A stretch of DNA of 64,000 nucleotides from Albidovulum sp. (GCA_015491895.1 WFVA01000063.1:58323-122322), one strand, 5' to 3'; positions 34,590 through 43,596 are shown, counted from the stretch's first letter. Notes: generated by a model from the letters alone, not told the origin. Made by a program: numbers and translations.

Positions 34590-35978
34590 ATGGCTGACTA
34601 TGACGTGATCATCATCGGCGCCGGCCCCGGCGGTTATGTCTGCGCCATCCGCTGTGCGCAGCTCGGGCTGAAAACGGCCGTCGTCGAGGGGCGCGAAACC
34701 CTGGGCGGCACCTGCCTCAATGTGGGCTGCATCCCCTCCAAGGCGCTTCTCCACGCCACCCACTCCCTGCACGAGGCCCAGGCCCATTTTGCCGAAATGG
34801 GCCTCAAGGGCAAATCTCCCAGCGTGGACTGGAAGCAGATGCAGGCCTACAAGCAGAATACCGTGAGCCAGAACACCAAGGGCATCGAATTCCTCTTCAA
34901 GAAGAACAAGGTGGATTGGCTGAAAGGCTGGGCCACGCTCCCCGAAGCGGGCAAGGTGCAGGTGGGCGAAGAGATCCACAACGCGAAGAATATCGTCATC
35001 GCCACCGGCTCGAAGCCCGCCACCCTGCCAGGCGTTGAAACGGATGAAAAGGTGATCGTCACCTCCACCGGCGCGCTTTCCCTGCCGAAGATCCCGAAAT
35101 CCCTGGTGGTGATCGGCGCCGGCGTGATCGGGCTCGAGCTCGGCTCCGTCTATGCCCGCCTCGGCGCCGACGTGACCGTGATCGAATATCTCGATCACAT
35201 CACCCCCGGCCTCGATGGCGAGCTTGCGAAAACCCTGATGCGCAGCCTGAAGAAACAGGGGATCAAGTTCGTCCTCGGCGCGGCGGTCCAGAAGGCCGAG
35301 GCGCTGAAAACCAAGGCAAAGCTCACCTACAGGCTCCGGAAAGACGACAGTGAGCACCAGATCGATGCCGATGTGGTGCTTGTCGCCACCGGGCGCAAGC
35401 CCTTCACCGATGGCCTCGGGCTCGAAGCACTCGGCCTCAAGTTCACCGATCGCGGCCAGATCGCCACCGATGATCGCTGGCGCACGAACATCCCCGGCAT
35501 CTATGCCATCGGCGATGTGATCGAAGGCCCGATGCTGGCCCACAAGGCCGAGGATGAGGGCATGGCCGTGGCCGAGGTGATCGCCGGGCGCGCAGGCCAT
35601 GTGAATTACGCGGTGATCCCCGGCGTGATCTACACCGCGCCCGAGGTGGCAAGCGTCGGCAAGACGGAAGAAGAGCTGAAGGCCGAGGGGCGCGCCTACA
35701 AGGCGGGCAAGTTCCCCTTCATGGGCAATGCCCGCGCAAAGGCGATGTTTGCCGGCGAGGGCTTCGTGAAGATCCTGGCAGATTCCGAAACCGACCGCAT
35801 CCTCGGCGCCCATATCATCGGCCCCAATGCCGGCGAGATCATCCACGAGATCTGCGTGGCAATGGAATTCGGCGCCGCGGCCGAGGATATCGCGCTCACC
35901 TGCCACGCCCATCCCACCGTTTCCGAAGCGGTGCGCGAGGCGGCGCTTGCCTGCGGCGACGGGGCGATCCATGCCTGA
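34590..35978 (+). CDS. lpdA: Dihydrolipoamide dehydrogenase (E3)
   Basis: A 462-residue flavoprotein that reoxidises the lipoyl groups of SucB with NAD+. The N-terminal FAD motif is [20 protein letters not shown]. The redox-active disulfide is [13 protein letters not shown]. The NAD motif is [40 protein letters not shown] and the catalytic His in [14 protein letters not shown] complete it. The nnrS gene starts eight bases before its stop. It is the last enzymatic gene of the suc cluster, separated from sucB by the MAPEG gene and a REP-like element. Confidence 0.97.
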   Translation: MADYDVIIIGAGPGGYVCAIRCAQLGLKTAVVEGRETLGGTCLNVGCIPSKALLHATHSLHEAQAHFAEMGLKGKSPSVDWKQMQAYKQNTVSQNTKGIEFLFKKNKVDWLKGWATLPEAGKVQVGEEIHNAKNIVIATGSKPATLPGVETDEKVIVTSTGALSLPKIPKSLVVIGAGVIGLELGSVYARLGADVTVIEYLDHITPGLDGELAKTLMRSLKKQGIKFVLGAAVQKAEALKTKAKLTYRLRKDDSEHQIDADVVLVATGRKPFTDGLGLEALGLKFTDRGQIATDDRWRTNIPGIYAIGDVIEGPMLAHKAEDEGMAVAEVIAGRAGHVNYAVIPGVIYTAPEVASVGKTEEELKAEGRAYKAGKFPFMGNARAKAMFAGEGFVKILADSETDRILGAHIIGPNAGEIIHEICVAMEFGAAAEDIALTCHAHPTVSEAVREAALACGDGAIHA

Positions 35979-37212
35979 GGCAAAGGGCGCAGCCACCACG
36001 GGCGCGCCCCCGCCCCGCCTCAAGCGCCACGGCAGCCGCGCCGAAAGGGCATGGCGGGGCCCGGCGCTCTTCAGCTACGGCTTTCGCCCCTTCTTCCTCT
36101 TTGCCGCCATCCACGCGGCGCTCGCGATCGCCCTCTGGCTCCTGGCGCTTGGCGGGGGCGAAATACCCTCACCGCTCGCGCCGCTCGATTGGCACCGCCA
36201 CGAAATGCTCTATGGCTACGCCCCGGCGGTTATCGCGGGCTTCCTCTTCACCGCCGTGCCGAACTGGACAGGCCGCCTGCCCGTAACCGGCCGCCCCCTG
36301 ATCGCGCTGTTTCTGCTGTGGCTCGCCGGACGCGTGGCGATGCTTCTGCCGCTGCCCCCGCTTCTTCTGGCCTCTCTGGATGCCGCCTTCCTGCCGCTGC
36401 TCCTTGCCGTCATGGCGCGCGAGATCATCACCGGCAGGAACTGGCGCAACGTCAAGGTGCTCGCGCCCCTGCTGGCGCTTTCTGCGGGCAATATCTGGTT
36501 TCACGCGGAGATCCTCGCGGGCAACAGCGCCGATGGCCCGGTGCGCCTCGCTTTTGCCGCCATCCTGCTGCTTGTCATGCTGATCGGCGGGCGCATCACG
36601 CCAAGCTTCACCCGCAACTGGCTCGTGCGCCAGGGCGAAGGCCGCCTGCCAACCCCCTTCAACCGGTTTGACATGCTGATTCTCGTGCTCTCGGCTCTGC
36701 TGTTGGTGGCATGGGTTTTCCCCGGCAGCATCGCACCGCTCGCCCCGCCCTTCGCCCTGCTGGCCCTGCTGCACGCCCTGCGGCTCACCCGCTGGGCGGG
36801 CGAACGCTGCCTTGCCAATCCCCTGCTGCTGGTGCTCCACCTCGCCTATGCGACGATCCCTTTCGGCCTCGCCCTTCTGGCCATTGCGGCATGGTCCGGC
36901 GATCCGGGCATGGAGATCGCGGCGCTGCACGTTTTCGGCATCGGCACGATCGGCGGCATGACGACTGCCGTCATGATCCGCGCCAGCCTCGGCCATACGG
37001 GGCGGCCGCTCTTCGCCACGCCCGCGATCAATGCCATATTCGCCCTGATTGCCGTAAGCCTCCTGCTGCGCGAGGCGGCGGCGCTCCTGCCTCGCACCGC
37101 CTGGATGCTCACCGCTTCGGGCCTTGCCTGGATTCTGGCCTTCGGGCTCTTCGTGATGATCGTCGGCCCGTGGCTCATCACCCCCCGCCAGCGCAGGCAG
37201 CCCCGGGGCTGA
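35971..37212 (+). CDS. nnrS: NnrS family protein
   Basis: A 413-residue polytopic membrane protein with about twelve hydrophobic segments. [20 protein letters not shown] and [17 protein letters not shown] near the start, [16 protein letters not shown] in the middle, and [20 protein letters not shown] are hallmarks of NnrS, a haem- and copper-containing protein that protects cells under nitrosative stress in characterised species. The conserved histidines are present. The ATG at 35971 overlaps lpdA by eight bases, so it is probably translated from the lpdA transcript. NnrS can bind iron complexes formed by NO; why it travels with lpdA is an open question. Confidence 0.9.
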   Translation: MPEAKGAATTGAPPPRLKRHGSRAERAWRGPALFSYGFRPFFLFAAIHAALAIALWLLALGGGEIPSPLAPLDWHRHEMLYGYAPAVIAGFLFTAVPNWTGRLPVTGRPLIALFLLWLAGRVAMLLPLPPLLLASLDAAFLPLLLAVMAREIITGRNWRNVKVLAPLLALSAGNIWFHAEILAGNSADGPVRLAFAAILLLVMLIGGRITPSFTRNWLVRQGEGRLPTPFNRFDMLILVLSALLLVAWVFPGSIAPLAPPFALLALLHALRLTRWAGERCLANPLLLVLHLAYATIPFGLALLAIAAWSGDPGMEIAALHVFGIGTIGGMTTAVMIRASLGHTGRPLFATPAINAIFALIAVSLLLREAAALLPRTAWMLTASGLAWILAFGLFVMIVGPWLITPRQRRQPRG

Positions 37213-37220
37213 AGCCAGCC

Positions 37221-37880
37221 TCAGTTCGCCAGCATCCTGAGCCCCTGGGTGACATCGGCCCGGACTGCAAGGCGAAGCCCCGGCTCATCGCCCGCCCGAA
37301 GCGCGGCCAGGATCATGCGGTGATGGCGCGGCGGCTCGCTGCGCTTCAGACGGCTGTAGAGAAGCCGCATGCTCGGCCCCATCTGGAGCCAGACCGTTTC
37401 CGCCATCGCCAGCATGGCCGGAGCCTGGGCGCGCAGATAGAGCGTGCGGTGAAACTCCAGGTTGGCACGCAGATACCCCACCGCATCGTGCTGGGCCACG
37501 GCAGCCCCGATGGATTGATTGATATGCTGAAGCCGCTCGATTAGCGCGGCATGGGCGCGCGGCAGGGCGCGGCTGGAAAGTTCGGGTTCCAGAAGCGCGC
37601 GCAGGCTCGCAAGCTCCTCGATGCGTTCGCTCGAAAGCTCCGGCGTGGCAACCCGCCCGGAGGCGGAAAGCGTGAGCGCACCTTCCGCAACAAGGCGGCG
37701 CACCGCTTCACGCGCAGGCGTCATGCTCACGCCGAATTCCTCCCCAAGCCCGCGCAGCGTCAGCGCCTGCCCGGGCACCAGTTCGCCATACATGATGCGC
37801 CCGCGCAGGGTGCGGTAAAGCTGTTCATGCGCGGCTTCCACCGGGCGGGAATGGGGCTGGGGCTTCTTCTCCATGGACAT
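37221..37880 (-). CDS. GntR-family regulator, probably AkgR-like TCA-cycle regulator
   Basis: A 219-residue FadR-subfamily GntR protein. The winged helix-turn-helix covers about residues 15-80 (ALTLRGLGEEFGVSMTPARE is the helix-turn-helix). An all-helical FCD ligand domain follows (residues ~95-210), with the His-containing LEFHRTLYLRA and a distal HHRMILAALRAGD. The start at 37880 (MSMEKK) or 37874 (MEKK) is deduced, because in-frame upstream codons run into the operator. No ribosome site precedes either ATG. TGTGATCACA ends three bases before the ATG and occurs before sdhC, mdh/mcl2 and sucC, so autoregulation and control of the cluster are likely. From memory, R. sphaeroides AkgR is a GntR protein that activates TCA genes. 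Confidence 0.85.
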   Translation of the reverse strand: MSMEKKPQPHSRPVEAAHEQLYRTLRGRIMYGELVPGQALTLRGLGEEFGVSMTPAREAVRRLVAEGALTLSASGRVATPELSSERIEELASLRALLEPELSSRALPRAHAALIERLQHINQSIGAAVAQHDAVGYLRANLEFHRTLYLRAQAPAMLAMAETVWLQMGPSMRLLYSRLKRSEPPRHHRMILAALRAGDEPGLRLAVRADVTQGLRMLAN

Positions 37881-37882
37881 AA

Positions 37883-37892
37883 TGTGATCACA
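37883..37892. promoter_or_regulatory. Predicted GntR operator at the start of the gntR gene
   Basis: Perfect TGTGATCACA directly before the gntR ATG at 37880. Its position would place a bound protein at or downstream of the promoter, fitting negative autoregulation. Confidence 0.8.
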
Positions 37893-37905
37893 AAAAGCAG
37901 GGCCG

Positions 37906-38598
37906 TCAATCGCGGAAACGGTAGCGATGCAGAAGCGCGCCATTTTCCCTCAGCCAGCCCCTGTGCGTGGCGAAGTCGGGGCAGATGCGCTCCACGATCT
38001 GCCAATAGGCCGGGGAATGATTCATCTCGCGCAGATGCGCCACCTCATGCGCCGCAACGTAATCGAGCACTCCGGGCGGCGCCATGATCAGGCGCCAAGA
38101 ATACATGAGATTGCCCTCCGAGGAGCACGACCCCCAGCGCGAGCGCGGATCGCGCAGGCTGATGCGCCCGAAACGCGCGCCAAGCATGTCGGCATATTTT
38201 TCCGAAGCCGCCATCAATCGGTTGCGCGCTTCCGCCTTCATCAGGGCGGCAAGCCGGGCCTGCACCCGCGCCGGATCAGGCGGCACGCAGATCGCCCCAT
38301 CCCTGAAGCACGCCGTGCGCCCGCTCCCTTCCCGGATCTCCACTTCCTGCCCTTCCCACAGGATTCTGCCGCCGATTTCCGGGCGAACGGCCCCGGGCGC
38401 GCGCCCCATGTTGGCGCGGATCCAGCCCTCCTTCTCGCGCAGGAAGGCCTCCGCCTCACGGATGCGGGCGCGCGGCGGCATGGTGAGCGTGACCCGGCCA
38501 TCAAGCCCCGATACCCTGAGGCTGATGCGCCGTGCGCGGCGCGAGCGGCGCAAGAGCACCTCCACATCCGGCCTGCCCGCAAGAATGATCCGCTCCAT
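37906..38598 (-). CDS. YgjP-like M48/DUF45 metallopeptidase
   Basis: A 230-residue protein of the YgjP/WLM-related zinc metallopeptidase family. The zinc site is AAHEVAHLREMNHSPAYW (HExxH plus downstream His). DPRSRWGSCSSEGNLMYSWR is the other highly conserved family segment. The N-terminus has RRARRISLRVSGLDGRVTLT. The start at 38598 (MERIILAG), with purine-rich AAAGGGG upstream, is preferred over 38667. No signal peptide, so it is cytoplasmic. It is transcribed toward gntR, with 25 bp between its stop and the gntR start. Relatives are often annotated only as SprT-like or DUF45; the substrate is not known. Confidence 0.88.
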   Translation of the reverse strand: MERIILAGRPDVEVLLRRSRRARRISLRVSGLDGRVTLTMPPRARIREAEAFLREKEGWIRANMGRAPGAVRPEIGGRILWEGQEVEIREGSGRTACFRDGAICVPPDPARVQARLAALMKAEARNRLMAASEKYADMLGARFGRISLRDPRSRWGSCSSEGNLMYSWRLIMAPPGVLDYVAAHEVAHLREMNHSPAYWQIVERICPDFATHRGWLRENGALLHRYRFRD

Positions 38599-38754
38599 CG
38601 CCGCCCCTTTCCATTCCGGCCCATCACCGATTGCTCCAGTTTTTCCCACGCCCGCCCCTCCATGCAAGCCAAGAAAAGCCTTTGACAGCCTGCGTCACTT
38701 GTGGCAGTTGGCGGCGACTCTCGGAAAATGGCAATCGGATTGAAGGGAAATTTC

Positions 38755-39084
38755 ATGCCCAAGGAAGAATGGGGTGTAAAGCGCGTCTGCCCGACCACCG
38801 GCAAGAGGTTCTACGATCTGAACAGGAATCCGGTCATCAGCCCCTACACCGGCGAGGAAGTACCCATTGATGACGGCAGCAAATCCCGGGTGATGGTCGC
38901 CGACAAGGAAGATGCCTCCGCCAAGCCGGCGGAAGAAGCGGTGGTCGAAGATGCCGAAGTGGTGCTCGAGGAGGTCGTGGCCGATGTGGATCTCGGCGAT
39001 GACGTGCTCGAGGATGACGACGACGATGTGGACGTGCCGCTCGAGGAAATCGCCGATGTTGCGGCGAATGACGACGAAAGCTGA
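38755..39084 (+). CDS. TIGR02300 family (FYDLN) protein
   Basis: A 109-residue protein of the alphaproteobacterial TIGR02300 family. The conserved N-terminal half MPKEEWGVKRVCPTTGKRFY, FYDLNRNPVISPYTGEE contains the FYDLN motif. The second half is very acidic (long runs of Asp and Glu). The start is at 38755, with AAGGGAA upstream. The two-part architecture is typical. Function is not established. It is monocistronic and followed by tRNA-Ala, whose promoter lies in the gap after it. Confidence 0.9.
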   Translation: MPKEEWGVKRVCPTTGKRFYDLNRNPVISPYTGEEVPIDDGSKSRVMVADKEDASAKPAEEAVVEDAEVVLEEVVADVDLGDDVLEDDDDDVDVPLEEIADVAANDDES

Positions 39085-39118
39085 AACAACCCATATCGGC
39101 ATGCCGGGGATTTTTCGC

Positions 39119-39147
39119 TTGAACTGCCCGGCGTGCTTGCCTACATA
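39119..39147 (+). promoter_or_regulatory. Predicted promoter of tRNA-Ala
   Basis: TTGAAC (39119-39124), a 17-base spacer, then TACATA (39142-39147), 23 bp before the tRNA. Spacing is ideal for the housekeeping sigma factor. Confidence 0.6.
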
Positions 39148-39170
39148 GCGAGCGCGGCCAGCGCCGCAAC

Positions 39171-39246
<76 letters not shown>

Positions 39247-39276
39247 GATCCCCCACCCGATCAGATTGGCGAACCG

Positions 39277-39303
39277 AGCCCGCCGGCCATCAGCGGCGGC
39301 TTT
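39277..39303 (+). terminator. Hairpin downstream of tRNA-Ala
   Basis: AGCC-(C)-GCCG (39277-39285, one bulge) pairs with CGGCGGCT (39294-39301), followed by TTC. A short T-run makes it a moderate intrinsic terminator. Confidence 0.5.
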
Positions 39304-39331
39304 CATGCATTCCCGCTGCGAAGACGCAGGC

Positions 39332-39622
39332 TCAATCCTCGTTGATATCCTTTTCCCAGATCTTCACATGGCCCCGGGATTTCGGAAACAGCCTTTGCAG
39401 AAGGAACCATGAGGCAAGGGAAAGCAGGGCAAACATGACGAGGGTGAGCGGCAGGCTGTGGATTGCCCCCTCCGGGCCGATCACGCCAAACCACACCAGA
39501 GCCCCCGTGAGCGCCGCACCGAAGGCAAATCCGAGCAGCACAAAGAAGGGCGCGAGCATCTCGAGAATTGCCAGCACGAGCGCCGCCGCCATCCATGCCC
39601 ACCATGTGGCCCAGAGACTCAT
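39332..39622 (-). CDS. Short NfeD-family membrane protein
   Basis: A 96-residue protein with two or three hydrophobic helices and a short soluble tail (LFPKSRGHVKIWEKDINED), resembling the truncated NfeD proteins (NfeD1a/YbbK-partner, YbbL-type) that lack the serine-protease and OB domains. Its ATG overlaps the stop of the upstream stomatin-like gene (ATGA). NfeD and stomatin/prohibitin-type proteins commonly form operons and act together in membrane microdomains or membrane-protein quality control. Confidence 0.82.
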   Translation of the reverse strand: MSLWATWWAWMAAALVLAILEMLAPFFVLLGFAFGAALTGALVWFGVIGPEGAIHSLPLTLVMFALLSLASWFLLQRLFPKSRGHVKIWEKDINED

Positions 39623-40512
39623 TGCGCCTTTCCTTTCAGCAGATTGAAGGCCTCGCCAAAGGCATCGATGGCGCTCGAGGGAAGGATGATCGTCTGCTTG
39701 CCCTCGCCCTGGCCCACGGCCGTCAGCGCCTCCACCTGCTTCAGCGCCACCTGGTATTGCGCCGCCTCGATTCCGTTTTCCTTGATCGCCTCGGCCACCA
39801 CCTGTGTTGCATAGGCTTCGGCGTCGGCCAAGATCCGGCGCGCCTTGGCCCGCTGCTCGGCGGCATAAAGCTCGGCATCCGCCTGAAGCTCCACCGCCCG
39901 GCGCTCGCCCTCGGCCTCGGTGACCTGCGCGCGGCGCGCCCGCTCTGCATTGAGCTGCTGAAGCATGGCTTCGCGCGTGGCGTCGTCGAGGTTCACATCG
40001 AGGATTTCCGCCCGCGTCACCTCGATCCCCCAGTCGTCCACCGCGTTGGCCACCTGCTCCTTCACCTTGGCGATCAGCTGCTGGCGATGGGATTGTACCT
40101 CGTCAAGCTCCATCTCGCCGATCCCGGCGCGCACGATCCCCGCCACGGTGGTGGAAATGGCGCCATCCACATCGCGGATACGGTAAACAGTCTTTTCCGG
40201 CTCGAGGATGCGGTAGAAAACGCTTGTTTCCACCTGCACCAGCACGTTGTCGGCGGTGATCGCATCCTGCTTGTGGGTCGGAAGCTGGCGCTCGAGAATC
40301 GAAACCTTGTGGCGCACCCGATCGAGGAAGGGCACGATGAAATTGATCCCCGGCCCCAGCACCGCGCGCAGCCGCCCGAACCGCTCCACCACGTGCTTTT
40401 CCGATTGCGGCACGATCCGCACACCGGCCATGATGACGATGATGATGAGCCCGGCCAGCAGCAGCCAGACGACATTGCTGCCGAGAAGCTGATTGATATC
40501 GAAACCATTCAT
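39619..40512 (-). CDS. SPFH/Band 7 (stomatin/QmcA-like) protein
   Basis: A 297-residue membrane-anchored SPFH protein. One N-terminal transmembrane helix (residues ~12-32, LLLAGLIIIVIMAGV) is followed by the SPFH domain: RIVPQSEKHVVERFGR, LGPGINFIVPFLDRV, VLVQVETSVFYRI. A long Ala/Glu/Arg-rich coiled coil (EAEGERRAVELQADAELYAA) then forms oligomeric assemblies in relatives. The start at 40512 has GGAGGA upstream, which is better than 40536. First gene of the pair with nfeD. It resembles E. coli QmcA, which with FtsH/HflKC relatives modulates membrane protein turnover; that role is inferred. Confidence 0.92.
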   Translation of the reverse strand: MNGFDINQLLGSNVVWLLLAGLIIIVIMAGVRIVPQSEKHVVERFGRLRAVLGPGINFIVPFLDRVRHKVSILERQLPTHKQDAITADNVLVQVETSVFYRILEPEKTVYRIRDVDGAISTTVAGIVRAGIGEMELDEVQSHRQQLIAKVKEQVANAVDDWGIEVTRAEILDVNLDDATREAMLQQLNAERARRAQVTEAEGERRAVELQADAELYAAEQRAKARRILADAEAYATQVVAEAIKENGIEAAQYQVALKQVEALTAVGQGEGKQTIILPSSAIDAFGEAFNLLKGKAQ

Positions 40513-40605
40513 GAAATGTGTCCTCCTGCCTCTCATTCATACGGACGCCGCTGCCTGGATGCAAACGGGGAAAGGGGCCGCGGTTTTCCCTGCTTGCGCC
40601 ATGAT

Positions 40606-40618
40606 GTAGGCTGCCTAC
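40606..40618. promoter_or_regulatory. Short palindrome upstream of dinB
   Basis: GTAGG-CTG-CCTAC is a perfect 5-bp inverted repeat 25 bp before the dinB ATG. It does not match the GTTC-N7-GTTC form of alphaproteobacterial LexA sites, so its role is unknown. Confidence 0.25.
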
Positions 40619-40643
40619 GGATCCGCCTCACGGGAAATCAGCC

Positions 40644-41897
40644 ATGCCCGCCCTTTGCCGCGATTGCCTGACAACCTTCGAAAAAGGTCCGCGCTGCCCG
40701 AAATGCCTCGGCCCGCGCGTGATCTCCCATCCCGAGCTGTTTTCGCTCACCATCGCGCACATGGATTGCGATGCGTTCTTTGCAAGCGTCGAAAAGCGCG
40801 ACAACCCTGAGCTTGCGGACAAGCCGGTCATCATCGGCGGCGGGCGGCGCGGGGTCGTTTCCACGGCCTGTTACCTCGCACGGATCCGGGGCGTGCGCTC
40901 GGCGATACCGATGTTTCAGGCGCTGAAGCTCTGCCCCGAGGCAATCGTGATCCGCCCGCGCATGGAGGCCTATGCACGCGCCTCACGTGAAATACGCGCG
41001 ATGATGGAAGAGCTCACCCCGGATGTAGAGCCGCTCTCGCTCGATGAGGCCTTCATGGATCTTTCCGGCACGGAAAGGCTTCATGGTGCGCCGCCCGCCG
41101 TGATGCTCGCGCGCCTCGTAAAGCGCATGGAGGAGGAGCTTGGCCTCACCGGCTCCATCGGCCTTTCGCACAACAAGTTCCTCGCCAAGATCGCCTCCGA
41201 TCTCGACAAGCCGCGGGGCTTTTCGGTGATCGGCAAGGGCGAAACGGCCGATTTCCTGCGCGAAAAGCCCGTGCGCATGATCTGGGGTGTGGGGCCGGCC
41301 ACGCAAACGGCGCTGGAAGCCGCGGGCATCCGCCTTTTCAGCGATCTCCTGCGCTGGGAGAAAGAAGATCTCGTCGCCCGCTTCGGCGCAATGGGCGAAC
41401 GTCTGTGGCACCTCGCACGGGGAGAGGATTTCCGCCCCGTTTCGTCCCATGCGCCGGTCAAGAGCATCTCGAAGGAGACAACCTTCGAGGAGGATATCAC
41501 CGATCGCGGGATCCTTGATGGCCATCTGTGGCGCCTCAGCGTGCAGGTGGCCGACCGCGCCAAGGCAAAGGGCATGGCGGGGCGGGTGATAATTCTGAAG
41601 CTCAAGCGCAGCAATCACAGAAGCCTCACCCGCCGCATGAGCCTCCATGCGCCGACGCAGCTTGCAGATCGCATATATCGCGGCGCCAGGGCTCTCCTCA
41701 CGGCGCTCGATGAGCCTGGGCCGTGGCGGCTGATCGGAGTTGGCATCTCCGGCCTGGCCGGGGCAGGTGATTGCCCTGAGAGCGCCGATCTTCTGGATCC
41801 GGGCGCGAAGGATCGTGCCCTCAGCGAACGCGCGGCAGACAGGATCCGCGAGAAATTCGGCACCGATGCAATCGTGAAAGGGCGCTCCCTGCGCTGA
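40644..41897 (+). CDS. dinB: DNA polymerase IV (Y-family), with N-terminal Cys-pair extension
   Basis: A 417-residue translesion polymerase. The first about 35 residues hold CRDCLTTFEKGPRCPKC, two Cys pairs that look like a small zinc ribbon; I recall this extension from Rhodobacteraceae DinB proteins. The catalytic palm has AHMDCDAFFASVEKRDNPEL and PLSLDEAFMDLSGTE with the metal-binding acidic residues. SIGLSHNKFLAKIASDLDKP and MIWGVGPATQTALEAAGI (helix-hairpin-helix) follow, then the little-finger domain. The C-terminus lacks an obvious QL-type beta-clamp-binding peptide. No LexA box is visible in the short upstream region. Confidence 0.95.
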   Translation: MPALCRDCLTTFEKGPRCPKCLGPRVISHPELFSLTIAHMDCDAFFASVEKRDNPELADKPVIIGGGRRGVVSTACYLARIRGVRSAIPMFQALKLCPEAIVIRPRMEAYARASREIRAMMEELTPDVEPLSLDEAFMDLSGTERLHGAPPAVMLARLVKRMEEELGLTGSIGLSHNKFLAKIASDLDKPRGFSVIGKGETADFLREKPVRMIWGVGPATQTALEAAGIRLFSDLLRWEKEDLVARFGAMGERLWHLARGEDFRPVSSHAPVKSISKETTFEEDITDRGILDGHLWRLSVQVADRAKAKGMAGRVIILKLKRSNHRSLTRRMSLHAPTQLADRIYRGARALLTALDEPGPWRLIGVGISGLAGAGDCPESADLLDPGAKDRALSERAADRIREKFGTDAIVKGRSLR

Positions 41898-41930
41898 TGC
41901 GCTGCCGGGAATTTGCCTGCAATTTTATCG

Positions 41931-41947
41931 GTTAAACGGCTGTTAAA
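41931..41947. promoter_or_regulatory. CtrA-type binding site upstream of the CZB gene
   Basis: GTTAAACGGCTGTTAAA contains TTAA at 41932-41935 and 41943-41946 separated by exactly seven bases, the TTAA-N7-TTAA consensus for CtrA. It lies 52 bp before the ATG at 41999. Confidence 0.65.
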
Positions 41948-41998
41948 TCGCGCCTGCTAGCTTTCCCGGGAACGTCAATCAGGAAGGAGTTCGCCGCC

Positions 41999-42376
41999 AT
42001 GAATGCCGAACGGATGGAGCAGGAATTGCGGGATGCCCTTGGTGCGCATGGGGTCTGGAAGCTCAAGCTTCGCACCGCCGTCAATACCGGCAAGAGCGAA
42101 ACGGATCCGGCAACTGCCGCAAGGGATGATTGCTGCGCCTTCGGGCAATGGCTCTATGGCCCGACGATCGACGAGCAAACGCGCAACAGCAAGCCTTACG
42201 AGGTGATCTCCCGGCTGCACCGGGATTTTCACAGGACGGCCGGCCGTGTTCTCGATCTCGCCCTGAAAGGCAACAAGGACAAGGCCAACGAACTTCTGAA
42301 CTCGGAGTTCAGCAAGAAATCGACCAAGCTCACGATGGCAATCGCCAAATGGCGCAACGAGCTGAAACAGCACTGA
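41999..42376 (+). CDS. Stand-alone chemoreceptor zinc-binding (CZB) domain protein
   Basis: A 125-residue soluble protein consisting only of a CZB domain. The zinc ligands are all present: His17 (AHGVW), Cys46 in CAFGQW, and His74 and His78 (HRDFH). In characterised proteins this His-Cys-His-His site senses zinc or hypochlorous acid and regulates chemoreceptors or diguanylate cyclases, usually as part of a larger protein. Here it is free-standing and monocistronic, convergent with the formylglutamate amidohydrolase. AGGAAGGAG precedes the ATG. A CtrA-type box upstream suggests co-regulation with motility genes. Confidence 0.85.
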   Translation: MNAERMEQELRDALGAHGVWKLKLRTAVNTGKSETDPATAARDDCCAFGQWLYGPTIDEQTRNSKPYEVISRLHRDFHRTAGRVLDLALKGNKDKANELLNSEFSKKSTKLTMAIAKWRNELKQH

Positions 42377-42400
42377 AGGCCGGCGAAAACGGGAAGCGGG

Positions 42401-43261
42401 TTACTCAGCAGCAAGGCAGCCTTCATTCCGGCCGATGGCCACAAGCTTCGGAAGGATCGCGCGAAGGCGTTCACGCAGGCTCTCGAAGCCCTCATTGGGC
42501 AGGATGCGCGCTTCATCCATGTAAAGCGCCCTGTTGATCTCTATCTGCACGACATGCCGGTTGCATGAGGGCTGCCCGTAATGCTGGGAAATATAGGCCC
42601 CGGCAAAAGGCGTATTGCGCACCACGTAAAATCCGGCCTCGGAAAGTATCGCGGCGATATTCTCCACGATTTCCGGCCTTGCCGCGGATCCGTAACGATC
42701 ACCAAGCACGATATCGGGCTGGGCGCCATCCCTGGCCCGGATGCCGGCGATTGCTTCGCTCGGCATGGAATGACAATCGAGAAGAATGGCCTCTCCGAAC
42801 TGGCGTGATGTTTCCTCCATCAGCCGCTCCAGAGCCGCATGATAGGGCTGCCAGCAGGCCCTGATCCGTGCCTCGGCTTCCGCCAGCGTGATCTTGCCCT
42901 CGATGATCGCCCGCCCTCCGGCAACGACGCGCGGCACGACACCAAGCCCCGATGCAATACGCGGGCTCAGCGATCGCCGCTTCAGCCCCTCGACAAGGGC
43001 CGGATCCAGCTCATCGCGCGAACGGTTGAGATCGACATAAGCCCGTGGCGCATGGGCAAGCAGCAACGGCGCGCCGAAATCGGGAACATCCGCGAACAGA
43101 AGATCGACAAACGCATCTTCCGAAGATCGAATCTGGCGCGGGCCGAGCACGGAGCGGCGCAGGAATTCATCAGGATAGGCACGCCCGCTGTGGGGCGATG
43201 CAAACACCACGCTTCCCACCTGGCGGGCGGGCCTTCTCAGCTCATGGGCCATGTCCATCAT
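42401..43261 (-). CDS. N-formylglutamate amidohydrolase
   Basis: A 286-residue FGase-family hydrolase, which in the histidine-degradation pathway releases formate from N-formylglutamate; the family also includes related deformylases. VVFASPHSGRAYPDEFL, PRAYVDLNRSRDELDP, EAILLDCHSMPSE and NTPFAGAYISQHYGQP are its conserved blocks and supply the metal ligands. Tandem ATGs (43261, 43258) follow GGAGCGCAG; the first has the better spacing. It stands alone here with no hut genes nearby, so the physiological substrate is not certain. Confidence 0.88.
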   Translation of the reverse strand: MMDMAHELRRPARQVGSVVFASPHSGRAYPDEFLRRSVLGPRQIRSSEDAFVDLLFADVPDFGAPLLLAHAPRAYVDLNRSRDELDPALVEGLKRRSLSPRIASGLGVVPRVVAGGRAIIEGKITLAEAEARIRACWQPYHAALERLMEETSRQFGEAILLDCHSMPSEAIAGIRARDGAQPDIVLGDRYGSAARPEIVENIAAILSEAGFYVVRNTPFAGAYISQHYGQPSCNRHVVQIEINRALYMDEARILPNEGFESLRERLRAILPKLVAIGRNEGCLAAE

Positions 43262-43358
43262 CTGCGCTCCTTGGCATCACTATAGCCATGATTCGCATCG
43301 GGCAAAAAGCCCCGCGACATGCATATTCCCTGTTTCCAGGCCGGTTTCAGTTTGCCCC

Positions 43359-43387
43359 TTGAACAGCAGCGCGACTCCTTTTATAGA
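43359..43387 (+). promoter_or_regulatory. Predicted promoter of tRNA-Val and rpmJ
   Basis: TTGAAC (43359-43364), a 17-base spacer, TATAGA (43382-43387). The start of transcription would be near 43394, about 80 bp before tRNA-Val. Confidence 0.65.
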
Positions 43388-43473
43388 ACCCCGGAGTGAC
43401 GCGGTTTGGCCGCGTCCTGTTTGTTTGGAAAACCCGATCAGGCAGGCGCAGGCAGCAACGTCAATGTGGAAAC

Positions 43474-43548
43474 GGGCGATTAGCTCAGCGGTAGAGCACT
43501 TCGTTGACATCGAAGGGGTCACTGGTTCGATCCCAGTATCGCCCACCA
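43474..43548 (+). tRNA. tRNA-Val (anticodon GAC)
   Basis: Acceptor GGGCGAT pairs with ATCGCCC; D arm TAGCTCAGCGGTAGAGC; anticodon stem CTTCG/CGAAG around TTGACAT (anticodon GAC); T arm with GGTTCGATCCC; encoded CCA at 43546-43548. Confidence 0.97.
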
Positions 43549-43596
43549 CGGATTTGAACCCGAGGCGCACGCGCGCCGCGAAATGAGGAGAAGGCC

